Below are positions 55,533-64,000 of a stretch of DNA of 64,000 nt, piece by piece; the stretch's first letter is position 1; every line of letters starts with the position of its first letter. Source of the stretch: Platerodrilus igneus (taxonomy: Eukaryota > Arthropoda > Insecta > Coleoptera > Lycidae); assembly GCA_036346225.1 (NCBI GenBank), contig JARFIW010001105.1, positions 1,054,001 through 1,118,000 on the forward strand, given 5' to 3'. Under the pieces are notes generated by a model, which worked only from the letters and a program-made list of their open reading frames with translations, had not been told where the DNA came from and did not search any database. The translations under genes were made by a program, and so were the position numbers.

Positions 55533-56260
55533 TTGTCGCCAGTCCAGAGAAATCAAGCTCTAGTGATGATTGAGTCCTTTAATGAGATTAGTAGCGAGAA
55601 AAGATTAGGATGTACTAATAAGATAGAGATGGTTATTAATACCGGAGACGCTAAGCCAGTTCGTAAGAGGCCGTACGTCATGTCACCCTATATGAGTGAT
55701 AAGTTGAATCAGGAATTGAATGAAATGCTTCGTCTAGGAGTGGTTGAACCACGTCAATCCCCTTGGTCTTCTCCTGTGCACCTCGTAAAGAAGAAATCTA
55801 GTGACGAGTATGGGTTTTTCTTCGACGGTAGAATGTTAAACGACATCACCGAACATGATAGTTATCCATTGCTTAATGTAGATCACATTTTAAACATGTA
55901 TAGAGGCGCAAATTATATCTCTAGCCTAGATTTAAGAAAAAGTTTTTGGCAAATCCCTCTTCAGACGATTCTAAGGATAAGACAGCATTTAGTATTGTGT
56001 CTAAAGGACAGTATCGATTCACCCGAGTACCGTTTGGCTTACGTAATAGTGCTCAGACTCAACAAAGGCTTGTTGATAGTATTTTTGGAGCTCGTTATGA
56101 ACCCTTTGTGTTCTGTTATTTGGACGATATGATATTGACGTCATCTACATTTGAAGAACATTTGAAACTTCTCGAAAACGTTAGGGAACGTCTCAAAGAA
56201 GCTAAGTTGACGATAAATTTAAACAAAAGTCGTTTGATTAATTTTTTGATAAATAAATAA
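55533..56260 (+). pseudogene. Gypsy reverse transcriptase, truncated
   Basis: Two frames. 55533-56132 covers the fingers (K-R-P-Y-V-M-S-P, V-V-E-P-R-Q-S-P-W-S-S-P-V-H-L-V-K-K-K) to S-L-D-L-R-K-S-F-W-Q-I-P-L. 55946-56260 has F-T-R-V-P-F-G-L-R-N-S-A and the active site F-C-Y-L-D-D-M-I. It ends after L-T-I-N-L-N-K-S-R, so thumb, RNase H and integrase are missing. Confidence 0.8.
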
Positions 56261-56744
56261 AGGTTTAATAATTTGGGACACTAGTTTTACTGTTGGTTTA
56301 TCGTTTGAGGATTGCTTTTGTGCAAAGGCACGTTTCGTTTTGATAGCAATTTTTTTATGTATATCGGCATTGCAACGCAACGTGTTTGGTTATATAAGTC
56401 TAAAGGAGACTCGTGGTAAGTTTGTCGTTTTAGCAGTTTTGGCATCATTACTTGAGGTTAATTATGTTGTAATTTTTGTTTATAAGTCTAGGTGAGGCTC
56501 ATAGAGGAGTCTGTCATGCTAGCAAGTTTATGCGTTGTAAAGCACATTAGTTTGTTCCGACAGTTTGTTTAGAAGTGAAACAAGAGTGTTCCAGATTAAA
56601 GGTTTGTTGTTAGCCATGATGATGGTTAGTTCTATAGAAAATTTGCTTTATATAAAGTCTGGAGAGTAAATAAAGTTCTGTCAAGAAAGAACTCTTTTCT
56701 CTTCTCTGCATGAAATATGCATACAATTTTGACATTGTAATGTA
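56261..56744 (+). repeat. Repeat block related to 37020-37340
   Basis: CGTTTTGATAGCAATTTTTT...TATATCGGCATTGCAACGC and two TAAGTCTA(A/G)(A/G)(G/T)GAG units match the block beside the integrase fragment at 37020. It ends with AATAAA and a GTCAAGAAAGAACTC stretch, so it may be a 3' LTR or 3'UTR. Confidence 0.55.
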
Positions 56745-56748
56745 CTAA

Positions 56749-57300
56749 CTAAGGCACCCGGAAAACTTGTTCTGTGGGTAATAATAATTCACATGCTTGC
56801 TGCTTATGAAATTCTATAATTTTTCTTTTATTATCTTCATAAGAAGATAAATCTATTTTATGATTAAGTCTCCATTTTTCTAAAATTACTGCTTGATGCC
56901 TTTGCAAATTCTCTTTGCTTATTGCTTCTGGCAGATGTCGTAATAATTGATGTGAGCTATTCTGTTGGCCCCCAGCATACTGCGGTAATCTTTGCGTAAG
57001 ACATGAAAACAGCATACTTGAGTTGTATACTTCTGGTTTGTCACTTTGTAATTCTTTTAATGCTTGTGCCAAAATACGTGTTACAGGTTGCCAACCTTCT
57101 AAAGTTCCATCAAGCGAATCTAATAAAAATGAATCTTTATCATCTGGATTTAGCCTGCTATCAGGTAGTTGAAAATATTGTCCAGATTATGAAGCTTCAA
57201 TAAGCAATTGTGTACGGTGTTTGTCCAAAACATTGTAGAACGGAATTGAAAAAGCAAGTATTGCCTAAATTTGCTAAGCCACGTGTCTTTGAAAAATTAA
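56749..57300 (-). pseudogene. USP16/45-like deubiquitinase fragment
   Basis: Ubiquitin-specific proteases cut ubiquitin from proteins. On the minus strand the catalytic Cys box reads G-L-A-N-L-G-N-T-C-F-F-N-S-V-L-Q-C (Cys codon 57256-57254). After a frameshift come L-P-D-S-R, then M-L-F-S-C-L-T-Q-R-L-P-Q-Y-A-G-G-Q-Q-N-S-S-H-Q-L-L-R-H-L-P-E-A and E-Q-V-F-R, the order in USP16/45. The D-S-H-E of the QQDSHELL box is S-S-H-Q, so it is altered there. A stop near 57190 and the frameshift make it a pseudogene. His box part not in view. Confidence 0.7.
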
Positions 57301-57599
57301 TATTCCTTATGAATTATCAATGTGAATTGTTTCTATATTGTTGTGCCATCTATGGCTACATAATCATTTAGTACTTTTTTGTTATTCGATATATCATCTG
57401 TTTTAAATATATTTTCATTTTTTGTCAATTTGTTTATAGTAAAAGAACTATCATCATTATTTTGGATTTCAATTAAATCTGGATAATATAAATCTGATAC
57501 ATGATTACTAATTAGCTCTATACAGTATATTTTTTTATTAATTGTATAATTTTTAGTGTATGAGTTATTACTGGAAGATTTTGAAGATAAAAAGAATAA

Positions 57600-58870
57600 T
57601 TTATTAAAATTTTTAGGTGGTGGAATTGTTCTTCCTTCTTTAAATTGCTAAGACGACTATCCGTAGTAGAAATTTAGTGGCTCTTTTGTCATATGTGTTA
57701 TCTGCAATGTTTGCCAACTTCTTTTAAGAATTGCAAACCTTATTCTTCAAAGGCCCCAAGGGCTTCAATCGAAACAGGATAAAATAGATAAAGATTTGAT
57801 AATGAAGAATATTTTTTATTTTTGTTTTTACCAGCATTTGCCGCCGAACCAGGTTTATTTGAACAAGAAATTATATGTGAAGGAGAAAGTGTGTCACAAC
57901 AAGTAATATCCCACATTACTGGTTTTCTTAGTGTCCATGTTACTAAATTAATTCCATCTGACCTTTGTCGTCTTCCCTAAACAAATAATGAGGTTCAAGA
58001 ATAGAGAGAGCATCGTTTGAGATCAGTGCACGTTTTATTAGATCATTTAGGTTTTATGACGCTGGACGACAACTAAGTCAATGAATGTCTAATTCATTTA
58101 CTTCAGTGTCACAAATACATGTATGTGGTGTGCATAATTTCGCGCCTAATCTAAGTCCTACAGATATTCTAAAAGAATTATTATCCAATAAAGTTCCTAA
58201 AGAAGCTGAGGGAAGGGCCTAACCAAATCCCTGAATATTTTGAAAAAACAGCTAGAATGCGCGCCTTATGTATAGGATTCGTAGCAGATTCAAGCAAAGT
58301 TTTTAAAGGTATATCCAACTAAGGTTTGTCTCATTCCTTCTGGATAGATTTGTTATGTGAAAAATTAAATATTTTTGTTTTAGATCTCTATATATCTTCT
58401 GTTTTTAAATGTAAAGTTTTATTCGGAATATGTTTAAAATTTTAAAAATAGATTGTATTAAAGGCCAGGATGCATTAATAGAAGATAAAAATATCGGTAG
58501 TGCAGTGAATTGGACGTACGAATTCTTAAACCACCTCTTTTAACAGGTGATAATGCTTAACCATTCGGTGAGTATTTCCGCTAGTGTACTATGTGATAAA
58601 TTGAATGTTACAATACGTCCAAGTTGGACTACATCTAAGGATATATGTCAGTTTAGGAACAGCAAAGCAATTTTTAAGTAAAAGGAATGAAATGTGTAAT
58701 GTAATGTTATTTGATAACAAACGAAAGGTCATACGTGATAATAATTCAATTTTTTGATGTATACAGGTTGAAAGTGTTTCTTGACAAAGTGGTGCGCCAA
58801 GTAGAGTCCAATTATTTTTACTTGGTATGCTAATATCTGGGACAATGGAGTTAAAGAGATACTGAATATT
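57600..58870 (-). pseudogene. LINE-like C-terminal domain (after RT)
   Basis: Across three frames the minus strand carries W-T-L-L-G-A-P-L-C and L-L-K-N-C-F-A-V-P-K-L-T-Y-I-L-R (about 58820-58640), then R-G-G-L-R-I-R-T-S (about 58540), A-S-L-G-T-L-L-D-N-N-S-F-R-I-S-V-G-L-R-L-G-A, the zinc-like C-T-P-H-T-C-I-C...L-S-C-R (about 58210-58060) and V-M-W-D-I-T-C-C-D-T-L-S-P-S-H (about 57900). This order is known to me from the end of long RT proteins in cnidarian, mollusc and some arthropod mobile elements. The clade is not certain. RT itself is not seen upstream. Confidence 0.6.
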
Positions 58871-60607
58871 TTATTTCCTTGTTACGTTCCAATTTTGCTT
58901 TTAAAAATTTCCCTGGTTAACTCAAATCCCTTTTGCTTTTAAAACGAAAATTTATTCGGTAAATTAACTAGTCTATGCCTTGTTTTAGATATCCGGTAAT
59001 CTGTTAAATCTTTCAACATAATTAATAATAAATACGCTTTCTACAAATTTTCATTTTGAACTTATTTATTTCGAAACGACAAGTTTATGCTACAATTAAA
59101 TAGTTTATATCCTGTTTAGGTACCCGTTATCTTGGTATACACTATGAACGCGTATAATGGGTTTTTCTATTGTTTCAATGTAAAGACTTGTTGAAATAAG
59201 ATCGTGCACTATCCGATAAAACCCGGGTTTTTCAGTTTTAATCGCGCTTTTTATGATAAGCAAGGATTTGCAGTTCGAATTCGTGTTATTTGAACCATTG
59301 TTGAATTTGATTCTACAGCTTATGCGTCGAAGTGTTTTCTACATTATTCGTCGCCGTATTTCAAAAGCAATGCACGTTAATTTTTTTTCTGTTCGACAAC
59401 TAGGAGATATCTTGCGTGTATTGGTGAGTCTCTCCATGCGTACCCATTGAAATCAGATTCTCTTTTTAGCTTTTTTAGCTGGAAGCTAAATGGGTTCTTT
59501 TTTTCTATACACCAACTGTTTTTGTACGTAGACCGCTGCTGCAGTTATGGTAGCAGGGTAAATAGATCTTGACGACCATGGCGTTGCTGTGCTGACTTAC
59601 TCCCGACGGTTTGCAAGCTAAGTATCCGGACACCTACAGGTGTGCAAATCGTTTTCTTTTGTGTGTGTCAATGGCATATTCCGTATCAACGTTTGGTGTA
59701 GAAACGTGACACTGTAGGACTATTGTTTGTTGTTGCGATTTGATATTATCGCTCTACAGGTGCGATGTACTATTTTTAAACATGCTTGTCAAAAGAACGC
59801 ACACATTTATTCGCTTTATTGACTAGTTTATTTTACAAAAAGTATTAGGTGAAATTTTAAAAACGTTCGACAAAAGCTTTAACATGTTAATTCTTTCCTA
59901 CTAATTAGTAATTTTACAAAAAGTATTAGGTGAAATTTTAAAAACGCTTGACAAAAGCTTACATGTTTTATTTACTACTGATTAATTTATTTTGTGTGAA
60001 ATACGAGTTGCGGACTTCGTATCTAAATTTCTAAATTGTTCGTACAATATAATTGTTTGCTGTGAAATAATAACACTTAATTTATTTTTTTTTTTGCTTG
60101 TTTGTACAGAACCCTTTATTTATCTTTATATGTTAATAGATAATCGCGTGCGATGTATTTTTTTTGTTTCTTTTTGGTATGTAAGCAAATCTCCCCACTC
60201 TCCGCGTTTGATAGTTAGCCTGGTATTTACTTTTCTTCCGGCTACGTCTAGGTACGTAGTAAATTTTTTTTGTGCTTCGATTTTGTTTCGTGTAACTTTG
60301 GCCCCGTTTTTGCTTTGTGTAATGTTGGCTTAACTTTTGCTTCGATCTTGGTTTTGGTTAGCGTTCGCTTCGATTTTGTTTCGCTTAATTTCTGACCCAA
60401 TTTTTTTTCTTCTCGGCTTGATACTACTTATGTTTTCTTCCTTTACGCTCAAACTTATATTTATTTCTTTTCTTTATTTCTTGTGTGGATTCGATCTTCT
60501 AGAATTTTGATTTTGTTCTATTCCGTGATTGCTAAATATCCTTGATTAGCTCATGTCAGATTATTGGACTTGTGTTTTGGCCAATAATCCTAGTCCATTG
60601 AAAACGC
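58871..60607 (+). other. LTR and leader of third Gypsy element (approximate)
   Basis: Unassigned spacer to about 59200; then sequence related to 25300-26770 and ending at a primer site at 60608, so LTR or leader. It contains an 81-bp tandem duplication at 59831-59990 (TTTTACAAAAAGTATTAGG twice) and CCCCACTCTCCGCGTTTG near 60194. Exact LTR limits could not be set without a second LTR. Confidence 0.45.
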
Positions 60608-60617
60608 TGGCGCCCAA
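60608..60617 (+). promoter_or_regulatory. Primer binding site remnant
   Basis: TGGCGCCCAA then ATATT. The first ten bases match the tRNA-Lys(1,2) site at 52790; the rest has decayed. Confidence 0.6.
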
Positions 60618-60858
60618 TATTTTTCTTTTTTCTTCCTTTTCCGTCTGTATATTTTGTTCTCCCCATCAAGTCTAGAGTTAGTTTCTTCCTCAATTTTTCT
60701 TTTATACTACAACCCTATTCTAATTTCTATTTTGTTGTTTCGTTCCCATTGATATTTCTGAAGTTTATCCGTCGGATATGTTTTAGATTTCCCTGTATTC
60801 GCAATAATGGTCGAGTTACGGTTAGCCTTTATGTAGTTACTTTCTACCAATTTCTTTC

Positions 60859-61215
60859 TTGTTCGTATTCAAAATGACTTCTTTTTCGACTTCCTCCCAA
60901 GGTCTTCCTGTGTGGGAGTGGAATTTGAAATTATTTGGTAACCCAAACACTTTTACCGTATATGATTTTTTGAGACGGATCGAAGAACTCCGACGAACTC
61001 AACATGTGTCAGAATTGCAGTTATTTGAGTCTGCAGTGAATTTGTTTGAGTCGAAAGCGTTACTTTGGTATCGTGATTACCGGCATAAGTTTTCGGACTG
61101 GAAGTTGTTGTCCAATTTACTGATTCAAGATTTTGAACCCCCGGATTTTGCTTATAAGTTTGCTACTACTGAGGAAAATACCTTTGCTCACATGACCGAG
61201 TTGTTAAGATTTCTT
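60859..61215 (+). pseudogene. Gypsy gag, capsid part
   Basis: Better start at the second Met (60874, M-T-S-F-S-T-S-S-Q). The capsid has W-E-W-N-L-K-L-F-G-N-P-N, F-L-R-R-I-E-E-L-R-R, A-L-L-W-Y-R-D-Y and L-I-Q-D-F-E-P-P-D. It is the same domain as 53620-53850. After F-A-H-M-T-E the frame leaves the family; about 300 bases of the capsid end present at 53934-54290 are missing, and the next frame starts at the zinc knuckles. Confidence 0.8.
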
Positions 61216-61217
61216 CT

Positions 61218-62588
61218 ATGCCTACGGGTAGATCCGATACTTCTTCTGTACGTTCTACTGTTCTTCTTCCTAGTTCTGCTTCTACTCGTCAGGTCGTATG
61301 CTTTAATTGCGATAAACTTGGTTATGCTTCGACACGTTGTACTCGTCCTCAATTATTCCATTGCTATAGTTGCGGATATAAGGGAGTTTCTCGCCGCAAC
61401 TGCCTAAACTGTCATCCTACTACTAATAGGTCTTCGAATCATACTTCAAATACTGTCCTCACCTCTAGCTGCCTAATTTCTTCTGCATCTAACTCTACGT
61501 TCTCTTCTGTCCCTCATCCAGGTCATCCTGCTACTACTATCAAAACCTACCCTTCTTCGGCAAATACAATTTTAAACAAAATTTCCTCCGTCTTTAGTTC
61601 TACATCCTATTCTACTCCTTCGGCTCGCCCTACTTATTCACTCTCATCCCAGACTGTGCCTCCACCACTATTACAACCTATACTTCGAAGTACTGACTTG
61701 CAGTTAGCTTCTCAAGAGTTTGTTTCCGCTTTCCTAAACGATTCTACCCAAAAAATTCCTGTCGTGTCTGCAAGCACACATGTCGCTGAAGTGACGATTA
61801 CTTCTAAGTTAGTCAGCGAAAGTCCGGTTAAAGTCCATGAACCTGTATCTTTAATGGCTGTTGCTGTTGCTGTCAAAATTTTATATGTTCCTGCTTTATT
61901 AAATTGTTCTACTCAAGAAATTGCTGCCGTGCCTGCAATAACAGCTGTAGCTGAACTGATGATAATTCTTAAGCCGGATAGAGAAGGTCTTGTTGATGTT
62001 AGGGAACCCGTAGCTGTGACACCTGTAGCTGTCATCGTCAAAGTTTTACCTGACCCTGTTTCGTTATCTACTATTGTTAAGGAATCATTTCCTATTGTGG
62101 TTGAAGTTTTGTCTGTTTTGTCTAACAGTGATGAACTCTTACTTGATTCAACTCCTTTATCGGACGTTGATGAAACGTCACCTACTCTTACTCATTTTTC
62201 TCATGGTGACAAAATGCTATTTGCTTCTGTTTTTTTAACTAAGGTTGGTGAAATCCTAGCTGATGCCTTGTTATCTAATGTTGACGAAGGTCAACCTGAT
62301 TCGGTTTCCTTATCTATTATGGGTCAAGTTGTTCCTGATGCTGTTTGTTTTTGTAAGGTTGATGAAATTCGGTCTGGTGCTGTTCCTTTCTGTCATGTTG
62401 ATAAACTTTATTCTACTCCTTTATCTAACATTGTTGAAATTTTATCTACTTCTGTCCTTTTATCTATCGTAACTGAATTGTGCCCTGTTTGCGTTTCTTG
62501 TCGTAAGGTTGATCCTATTACAGCCAATCTTTTATCCTTTTCTACCGTTGATATTCGGACAACCCATGATGTTTTTTTCTACCGTTGA
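61218..62588 (+). CDS. Zinc knuckles followed by repeat-rich open frame
   Basis: Open for 456 codons. Residues 28-66 are the two gag knuckles C-F-N-C...R-C (the His is Tyr) and C-Y-S-C-G-Y-K-G-V-S-R-R-N-C. Then a Ser/Thr-rich region, a 55-residue duplication (61734-61898 and 61899-62063), and about twelve 13-residue repeats of the type V-D-E-I-x-P-D-x-V-x-L-S-x to the stop. The rest has no known domain. A Gypsy pol does not follow. I infer a gag-derived protein that grew by internal repetition. Whether it is expressed is unknown; the decay of the first knuckle argues against gag function. Confidence 0.55.
   Translation: MPTGRSDTSSVRSTVLLPSSASTRQVVCFNCDKLGYASTRCTRPQLFHCYSCGYKGVSRRNCLNCHPTTNRSSNHTSNTVLTSSCLISSASNSTFSSVPHPGHPATTIKTYPSSANTILNKISSVFSSTSYSTPSARPTYSLSSQTVPPPLLQPILRSTDLQLASQEFVSAFLNDSTQKIPVVSASTHVAEVTITSKLVSESPVKVHEPVSLMAVAVAVKILYVPALLNCSTQEIAAVPAITAVAELMIILKPDREGLVDVREPVAVTPVAVIVKVLPDPVSLSTIVKESFPIVVEVLSVLSNSDELLLDSTPLSDVDETSPTLTHFSHGDKMLFASVFLTKVGEILADALLSNVDEGQPDSVSLSIMGQVVPDAVCFCKVDEIRSGAVPFCHVDKLYSTPLSNIVEILSTSVLLSIVTELCPVCVSCRKVDPITANLLSFSTVDIRTTHDVFFYR
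61734..62063 (+). repeat. 165-bp coding duplication
   Basis: Two units 61734-61898 and 61899-62063, each encoding 55 residues with L-N-x-S-T-Q-x-I at the start and V-x-E-P-V in the middle. Diverged at many positions but in phase. Confidence 0.65.
62100..62580 (+). repeat. 39-bp coding tandem repeat
   Basis: About twelve diverged units, most exactly 39 bp, encoding 13 residues (V-D-E-G-Q-P-D-S-V-S-L-S-I and so on). One unit has 36 and one 33 bp, all in phase, so indels kept the frame. Confidence 0.7.
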
Positions 62589-62853
62589 CTTACTCACCTC
62601 TAATCCTAACAACAAACAATTTTCTTCCTTAACTCGTTTTGAGTTTTCTAAACTACCCTTGCCACCTCCTAAACCTCTTGTTACGACCACTACACCTCCT
62701 GCTGTTCCTGTTTGGCAGAAAGCTGCCGAAAAGAGGCAGACATTCGTCTATGCTCTTTCCGAACCGGAAAATGTATGTCGGCGAAGTCCTAATGTCCTTG
62801 ATGTTGTTTTGTTTTCCTTCTGGCGGCGCAGACGTCTTAAGCCCAATACCTAG
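62509..62853 (+). pseudogene. Repeat frame continued after a shift
   Basis: Overlaps the end of the previous frame by 80 bases. It picks up another repeat-like F-F-S-T-V-D-L-L-T-S-N and goes on with P-L-P-P-P-K-P-L-V, a Thr/Pro-rich linker, and a basic end W-R-R-R-R-L-K-P-N-T. Likely the original C-terminus. Confidence 0.5.
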
Positions 62854-63052
62854 TCCTCGTGCCCCACATTCTTATGCCGACTTTGTTCTCCTTAGGTTTT
62901 GATTTCTGGGCTTTGAGTTTTCTTTTTATTTGCTTCCCTGTTTACTGAGTTTTCTTTCTCTTTCTTTTTCTTTACCCCGTGTGGGTCCGGGAATAGAATA
63001 GTCCTACGGTACGACCTGCCTGTCGTAAGAGGCGACTATAGCGGTCCAACAC

Positions 63053-63096
<44 letters not shown>

Positions 63097-63628
63097 CATA
63101 CACACACAGTTCTACTTGGCTCTCATTTCTTTCGTTTTCTCTTTGAGTTGTCGGTCACGCGCCATTTGAAACATTAATATTCAATTTTCAGAGATGCTAA
63201 GGGTTGCTGGGGTAACATGTTAGACAGTTGTCATTTAGTGACATATTTATAATTTGGACAAAGAAAACATCCAAAATTGTATTCCTAGTTTTCTATTATA
63301 ATTATTTGTTGTTAAGCACCACATCTTGTTAAAAGGACTAAAAGTAAGTGTTTGTGTTATAGTTAGGTAGTTTATTATATGTATTTCCTTGTAGGAAATT
63401 TGTAGTACTTTACTGTACTTTCAAGTTACTATTGCAGGCTGGAGTTCGGTTTAGAAAGACAAATATTTTTATGGGTCGTATATATATTTAGATTAGTTTT
63501 GGTCCTGTGAGTTTAAAGATATACGACTTTTGTTTAGGAAATGACCCCTTACAAAGTAATGGTCAATAAACTGTCCCATGTTAAGCTTATGGGAAAAAAC
63601 CATAGGTTAGGTTTGGTTTGGTTATGTC
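62854..63628. other. Spacer with (CA)n tract
   Basis: Contains CCTGTCGTAAGAGGCGACTA at 63019-63038, a word I associate with repeats in arthropod genomes, and a (CA)n microsatellite at 63065-63094. No gene supported. Confidence 0.5.
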
Positions 63629-63682
63629 AGGTTAGGTTAGGTTAGGTTAGGTTAGGTTAGGTTAGGTTAGGTTAGGTTAGGT
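63629..63682 (+). repeat. (TTAGG)n telomere-type array
   Basis: 54 bases of perfect TTAGG repeat (about 10.8 units), preceded by degenerate units such as TTAGGTTTGGTTTGGTTATG from 63607. TTAGG is the ancestral insect telomere repeat. At this size it is an interstitial tract, not a telomere. Confidence 0.9.
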
Positions 63683-63869
63683 GGAAGAAAGTGCGAGGTG
63701 TATAGGAGAGCCCTGGCAAAGGCTAGGCAGGAAGGCAAAGCAAATGTGATATAGCGAACATATTCTGTGATAAAACACGTGATAAGACGGCGATGGCGAG
63801 ATAAATCTGTAATATTTTTAAGGAAAGTATATAATCTATTATTTGTGGATGTATTTTATTTTTACATTT

Positions 63870-64000
63870 ATGGTTAAGATTCTACAAATAAACACAAACA
63901 AAAGCCGTACTGCTCAAGACCTTGCGGAAGCAACAGCAATACAAAATAAGTGTGATTATGTTATGATCAGCGAACCAAACGATAAAATCCGTAATAAAGC
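63870..64000 (+). CDS. LINE ORF2, endonuclease start (R1-type, partial)
   Basis: The frame from ATG 63870 runs to the window end: M-V-K-I-L-Q-I-N-T-N-K-S-R-T-A-Q-D-L-A-E-A-T-A then C-D-Y-V-M-I-S-E-P-N-D. This is the first strand and motif of the EEP endonuclease in R1-type LINEs (L-Q-x-N-x-x-R-S-x-x-A-Q and I-S-E-P). N and E active-site residues are present. ORF1 is not seen upstream; the (TTAGG)n tract lies only 187 bases before. The frame is open as far as it goes. Confidence 0.75.
   Translation, partial: MVKILQINTNKSRTAQDLAEATAIQNKCDYVMISEPNDKIRNK

Noticed and set aside
62263..62472. 69-codon frame inside the repeat ORF.
   Set aside because: Alternate frame of the 39-bp repeats.

Overview
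The window is insect nuclear DNA, very rich in transposable elements and AT-rich, with little host coding sequence. It contains an Osiris-family gene (a family known from insects), a spliced SLC49/FLVCR-like exon, a (TTAGG)n telomere-type array, and insect-type RTE, R1/I, Jockey, Ty3/Gypsy, BEL/Pao, piggyBac and mariner elements. The species cannot be named from this sequence.

Layout. 1-1227: 3' end of a LINE with RNase H. 2116-2729: SINE-like element joined to an RTE 5'UTR scrap. 3132-3905: decayed QYKN/HGK-family pseudogene. 4915-8826: a Gypsy element with very short LTRs, a 5-bp target duplication and a possible self-priming site. 10830-19850: a nest in which a tRNA-derived SINE is split by a piggyBac at TTAA, and the piggyBac holds both a BEL/Pao element (5-bp duplication) and a mariner (TA duplication). 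20422-22399: an RTE 5' half fused in frame to a protein-primed family B DNA polymerase fragment. 23809-25108: tRNA-like unit, 57-bp satellite and a GC-rich minisatellite. 28934-29222: last exon of an SLC49/FLVCR-like transporter. 30585-31765: Jockey-type ORF1.

32538-45770 is a second nest. An RTE-A copy is cut by a Gypsy element (35475-41291, itself holding a 298-bp SINE-like insertion) and by an RTE-B block (41383-45578, 9-bp duplication) that contains a 93-bp satellite. 47380-48012 is an intact Osiris gene, the best host gene here. 48346-50834 is a third RTE-A copy. 52366-56260 is a second Gypsy family with a tRNA-Lys-type primer site. 56749-58870 pairs a USP16/45-like pseudogene with the C-terminal part of a LINE. 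60608-62853 is a related Gypsy gag whose reading frame continues into tandem 13-residue repeats with no pol. The window ends with a (TTAGG)n tract and the first codons of a LINE endonuclease.

Almost every element is broken by frameshifts or stops, so the region looks like an old insertion sink around two host genes. Relative ages can be read from nesting: RTE-A is older than the Gypsy at 35475 and the RTE-B block; the SINE is older than piggyBac, which is older than BEL/Pao and mariner.
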